Positions 6,629 to 9,589 of a stretch of DNA of 9,589 bases are shown here, piece after piece. Location of the stretch: NCBI GenBank assembly GCA_027296385.1, contig JAPUJD010000030.1, forward strand, positions 1 through 9,589. The letters run 5' to 3'. Both the position numbers and the translations under genes were made by a program. How positions within the stretch are numbered: position 1 is the stretch's first letter; each line of letters opens with the position of its first letter. The stretch is from Acidobacteriota bacterium. GTDB lineage: Bacteria; Acidobacteriota; Thermoanaerobaculia; Multivoradales; JAHEKO01. Below the pieces are notes generated by a model. It was not told the origin of the DNA. It saw only the letters and a list, made by a program, of their open reading frames with translations, and ran no database searches.

Positions 6629-8866
6629 CTACTCGTCCGCAGTCTCGGGAACCCAGCCCCGCGGCACCAGCCGCTGCGGCATGTCGGCGAGCACGAAGCC
6701 GGTCACGGCAAGGAGCGCGATCGCCCGGCGAAAATTCTGTGGGTCGACCTTGTCGAGAGTGTCTGCGTCGGTGTGGTGCCAATCGAAATAGTGCTCCCCC
6801 ACCGTGCGCAGGCCAAGGCCCGGCACACCGGCGCGCATCAGGGGTCCGATGTCGGCGCCGCCGCCACCGCGCTCGATCTGCGCCGCGTCGATGCCCGCGA
6901 GCAGGCTGCCGATCTGCTCGAGCTTGGCCAGGGCCGCCGCGTAGACTGGATCGAGGTCTGCCGCCTCCAGATCGACGCCGATGAGCCCGAAGCCGAAGCC
7001 CACCGGGCGTTCGACGCCGCCGTCCATCTCGATTGCCGCCACATGGCGGGCAACCTCCTCGACGCTCAGCTCCTCACGGTAGGCGCGGGCGCCGCGCAGG
7101 CCATTCTCCTCGTTGGTCCACAGCACCACTCGCAGCGTGCGCCGCGGCTGGAGCCCGAGGCGATCGATCAAGCGCAGGGCCTGCCAGGCCGCGATGCAGG
7201 CCGCGCCGTCGTCGTGCACCCCCTCCCCGACATCCCAGGAGTCGTAGTGGCATCCCATGACGACCACTTCCTCGGGCCGCTCGCGGCCCGCAATCTCGGC
7301 GCTCACGTTGTAGGACGCGACGTCGGGCAGCATCCGCGCTTCCATCTCGAGATGCACAGTCACCTCGTGACCGAGCTCAGCCATGCGCCGCATCCAGGCC
7401 GCGTCCTCGACCGTCACCGCCGCCGCCGGGATCTGCGGCTGCTCCTCGTCGTAGCTCAGGGCGCCGGTGTGCGGAGTCGACAGGCTGTGCCCGGTCGCCG
7501 AGCGGGTCAGGGCCGCCACCGCGCCGAGAGCCGCCGCTCGCGACGGCCCACGGCTGCGAAACTGCACCGTGCGGCCGTAGCCCTCCCACTCGACGGCATA
7601 GAGCACGATCCTGCCCTCGACTCCGTCGCGCCCCAGAGCGTCGAGCTCCTCGAAGCTACCGACGACGACAACCGGCGCGGTGACCCCTCCCGCCGGCGTG
7701 CCGACACTGTTGCCGAGGCCGAGAATACGCATCGAGCGCTCGATCGGAGCGACGACCCGGGCGCTCTCCCGGCCCCGCACCCAGTGCGGCACCATCACGG
7801 ACTGCTTGCGCACGATGAGTCCCTCGTTCGCCATCCGCTGGGCCGCCCAGTCGATCGCGCGCTCGAGCGCCTGCGAGCCGCTAAGGCGGTGGCCGATCTC
7901 GGTCGCCAGGTAGGTCAGCTTCTCCCAGCCCTCGTCGTCGGTCAGCGCCGCTCCCAAGATCTGGCCGGCAGGCTGCCGGTAGGCCGCCGCCAGGTCGGCG
8001 GGCGGCCGCGCGCCGACCAGTGCCAGCCGGCTACCGTCAGAGGAGAACGCGAGGCGGGTGATGCCGTAGATGCCCCGAGCGTCGAGGTCGGCTACCTGCT
8101 CCCATTCGCCACTGTCCGGGTGCCAGCGATAGAGCCGGCTGTCGTCCCCCATCCAGGCCGCCCCATCCGGCGCCCAGGCGTAGTCCTCGCGACCCTCGAG
8201 CATGGGTGTCAGTCGCCGTGTCTCACCACTGCCCAAAACGATTGCCGTCAGCCACCATTCCTCAGGGTCCGACTTGTCGACGTAGCTCATCTCCGCGCTT
8301 CCCGGAATCCGCCCCAGAGCGCGGCCGGGAGACTCGGCGAGAATCGTCCCGACGCCCGGGCCGACCTTGGCTGATTGCAGCGTCATCGGCTCGCCGAGCA
8401 CGAAGAGGATCAGCTTCTCGGCGTCGGCCCAAGCGTGGTACCCGACCGGGCTGACGTCCGGCAACAGCAGTTCGGGCTCGCTGCCGTCGAGCGGGAAGGC
8501 CCAGAGCTGCTGCACCAGATCTCCGTAGTCCCGCACCACCGAGATCGCTTGGCGCCCGGGAATCGGTGTCGGCGAGTACTCGCTCTGCGGGGTGAAGACC
8601 AGGACATCGCTCTCGTTCGATACCAGGTCGTAGAGGTAGATGTCCGTCGTCCCGTCTGCGCCCTGCGAGCTGTAGACCAGACCGCTGCCGTCGGGCAGGA
8701 ACCTCGGTTGGTTGTCGTAGCCCTCTCGGTCGGTGAGGCGTCGCGGCTCACCCACCGTCGAACCGTCAACCGGCAACAAGAAGATGTCGGTCGACGGCGC
8801 CTGCGCAAGGACGGCGGCCGCACCGAGGGCGAAAGACAGAACCACCGCAGCTTGACTCGAGATCAT
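6629..8866 (-). CDS. Exported beta-propeller/M28 metallopeptidase fusion
   Basis: A 745-residue secreted protein in two parts. After a signal peptide (hydrophobic run 6-20, likely cleavage after A-Q-A at 21-23), residues of about 24-310 carry TolB/WD40-like propeller repeats (for example F-L-P-D-G-S-G-L-V-Y, 56-65, and F-S-S-D-G-S-R-L-A, 274-282). The rest is an M28 zinc peptidase like carboxypeptidase Q, with a PA-type insert (about 390-500). Di-zinc ligands and catalytic Glu are present: His540 in G-C-H-Y-D-S, Asp552 in H-D-D-G-A, Glu586-Glu587 in T-N-E-E-N-G, Asp615 in E-M-D-G-G, and His697/His698 in D-W-H-H-T-D-A-D-T. It should cleave short peptides or terminal residues in the periplasm or outside the cell. 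ATG 8866 is preferred to ATG 8890: it has GGAG 6 nt upstream and begins directly with the signal peptide. The stop lies 5 nt before the next gene. Confidence 0.88.
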   Translation of the reverse strand: MISSQAAVVLSFALGAAAVLAQAPSTDIFLLPVDGSTVGEPRRLTDREGYDNQPRFLPDGSGLVYSSQGADGTTDIYLYDLVSNESDVLVFTPQSEYSPTPIPGRQAISVVRDYGDLVQQLWAFPLDGSEPELLLPDVSPVGYHAWADAEKLILFVLGEPMTLQSAKVGPGVGTILAESPGRALGRIPGSAEMSYVDKSDPEEWWLTAIVLGSGETRRLTPMLEGREDYAWAPDGAAWMGDDSRLYRWHPDSGEWEQVADLDARGIYGITRLAFSSDGSRLALVGARPPADLAAAYRQPAGQILGAALTDDEGWEKLTYLATEIGHRLSGSQALERAIDWAAQRMANEGLIVRKQSVMVPHWVRGRESARVVAPIERSMRILGLGNSVGTPAGGVTAPVVVVGSFEELDALGRDGVEGRIVLYAVEWEGYGRTVQFRSRGPSRAAALGAVAALTRSATGHSLSTPHTGALSYDEEQPQIPAAAVTVEDAAWMRRMAELGHEVTVHLEMEARMLPDVASYNVSAEIAGRERPEEVVVMGCHYDSWDVGEGVHDDGAACIAAWQALRLIDRLGLQPRRTLRVVLWTNEENGLRGARAYREELSVEEVARHVAAIEMDGGVERPVGFGFGLIGVDLEAADLDPVYAAALAKLEQIGSLLAGIDAAQIERGGGGADIGPLMRAGVPGLGLRTVGEHYFDWHHTDADTLDKVDPQNFRRAIALLAVTGFVLADMPQRLVPRGWVPETADE

Positions 8867-8872
8867 CGGACT

Positions 8873-8876
8873 CTCC
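8873..8876 (-). promoter_or_regulatory. Ribosome-binding site deciding the peptidase start
   Basis: GGAG (within GGAGAG) on the minus strand lies 6 nt before ATG 8866. The upstream in-frame ATG at 8890 has no purine-rich sequence before it, so the internal ATG is the better start and gives a normal signal peptide. Confidence 0.7.
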
Positions 8877-8965
8877 AATTTCGACTTCATGAGAGATGCT
8901 ACAGACCCGCAATGCCGGCCGAGGGTACCTCAACTCCAGGTCTAGGGCAGAGGGCTCCGGAACGA

Positions 8966-9589
8966 CTAGCCGTCACCGCCAGTGGGCTCCAGCGCGGCCC
9001 GCCCGCGGGGCAGCGCGAAGCGATCGCGGGTGCGGGTGTACTCGGGCCCGCCCATGCGGCCGATGGCCTTGAGCTCGCCGGCGTCGACGTGCCACCGCTC
9101 GTCGACCAACTCGTCGTCGAGATGCAAGAAGACAACCTCGCCGAGCACCAGATTGCCGCCGCCGGCCACCCCGGGGTTGGTGCGAATGACCTGCAGGGTG
9201 CGGCATTCGAATGCGATCGGCGACTCGGCCACCCGCGGCGGCGCGACCACCTGGCTGGCGACAGCGGTCAAGCCGGTAAGATCGAACTCGCTCTCGCCGT
9301 GCGGCAGCGGTTCGGCGGCCGCCGCCATCTGCAGCGCCCACCCCTCGGTCGCCACGTTGACGACGAACTCGCCGGTGCCGCCGTCGGCCGCCAGGCTGCC
9401 GTTGCGTAGCGTGTCCTTCTCCGAGCCGTCCGCCTTGTTGCCGGGGCAGAAGGCCAGGGTCATCGGGCTCGCGCCAACACCACAGAAGAACGAGAACGGC
9501 GCCAGGTTGGTCTCTCCGGCCGCCGAGAGCGTCGAGACGACGGCGATAGGCCGCGGCACGATGGCGCCGATCAGCAGCTTGTAGCGATC
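8966..9589 (-). CDS. Flavin reductase-like (FMN-binding split barrel) protein, 5' end cut by window
   Basis: The visible 207 residues lack only a short N-terminus, because the frame runs off the right edge. Hallmarks of the flavin reductase-like/DIM6-NTAB family are present: P-R-P-I-A-V-V-S-T-L-S (12-22), N-L-A-P-F-S-F-F (28-35) of the FMN phosphate-binding strand, K-D-T (58-60), G-E-F-V-V-N-V (73-79), L-G-E-V-V (149-153) and a C-terminal G-R-M-G-G-P-E-Y-T-R-T (177-187). Such proteins bind FMN and reduce it with NAD(P)H or act as FMN-dependent oxidoreductases. The long N-P-G-V-A-G-G-G-N loop and the C-terminal extension are usual in the 200-residue subgroup. The 99-nt gap to the peptidase gene shows no terminator or clear promoter, so co-transcription is possible. 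A GTG at 9559 falls inside the conserved P-R-P-I-A block and is not the true start. Confidence 0.88.
   Translation of the reverse strand, partial: DRYKLLIGAIVPRPIAVVSTLSAAGETNLAPFSFFCGVGASPMTLAFCPGNKADGSEKDTLRNGSLAADGGTGEFVVNVATEGWALQMAAAAEPLPHGESEFDLTGLTAVASQVVAPPRVAESPIAFECRTLQVIRTNPGVAGGGNLVLGEVVFLHLDDELVDERWHVDAGELKAIGRMGGPEYTRTRDRFALPRGRAALEPTGGDG

Noticed and set aside
6593..8374. A 593-codon plus-strand open frame opposite the peptidase gene
   Set aside because: Antisense shadow of the M28 peptidase, with composition typical of a reversed coding strand and no recognisable motif.
8375..9409. A 344-codon plus-strand open frame over the peptidase and flavin reductase genes
   Set aside because: It spans two recognisable minus-strand genes and has no family features.

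Overview
The window is GC-rich bacterial DNA. It carries one partial plus-strand gene end, then seven genes all read from the minus strand. No RNA gene, insertion sequence, phage gene or CRISPR array is visible. The protein mix (a lipoprotein D-aminoacylase relative, an exported propeller/M28 peptidase fusion, a DUF-like flavin reductase and a MOT1 transporter) would fit a soil or sediment bacterium, for example Acidobacteriota, Gemmatimonadota or a proteobacterium. I cannot assign the phylum from this sequence alone.

Layout in minus-strand transcription order, right to left: a flavin reductase-like protein cut by the window edge (8966-9589); an exported propeller/M28 metallopeptidase (6629-8866); an AhpD-like peroxidase-related protein (6075-6623) starting 5 nt after the peptidase stop; an ABC exporter half-transporter (4047-5909); a lipoprotein amidohydrolase of the D-aminoacylase family (2003-3685); a small VOC/glyoxalase-fold protein (1319-1702); and a MOT1-type molybdate/sulfate transporter (112-1278). 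The last meets, head-on, the C-terminal end of a probable arginine deiminase/DDAH-superfamily enzyme (1-96, plus strand). Gaps of 300-360 bases before the VOC gene and before the amidohydrolase contain no convincing gene, promoter or terminator.

The strongest discovery is in the AhpD-like gene. Its reading frame is interrupted by a UGA exactly where the second (peroxidatic) cysteine of the CxxC site belongs. The RNA directly after the UGA folds on paper into a bacterial SECIS-like hairpin with a GGUCU loop 18 nt downstream, the same loop and distance as I recall for E. coli fdhF. The gene is therefore a strong selenoprotein candidate (Cys-His-Tyr-Sec). The complication is a second in-frame stop, UAG at codon 18, which leaves open a nonsense mutation, a sequencing error, a downstream start or gene decay.

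A second point is that the D-aminoacylase relative lacks the HxH and Cys metal ligands of the characterised enzymes but keeps the two later histidines and the catalytic Asp. Peptidase and D-aminoacylase suggest extracytoplasmic peptide or N-acyl-amino-acid breakdown, but nothing shows that the genes form one pathway.
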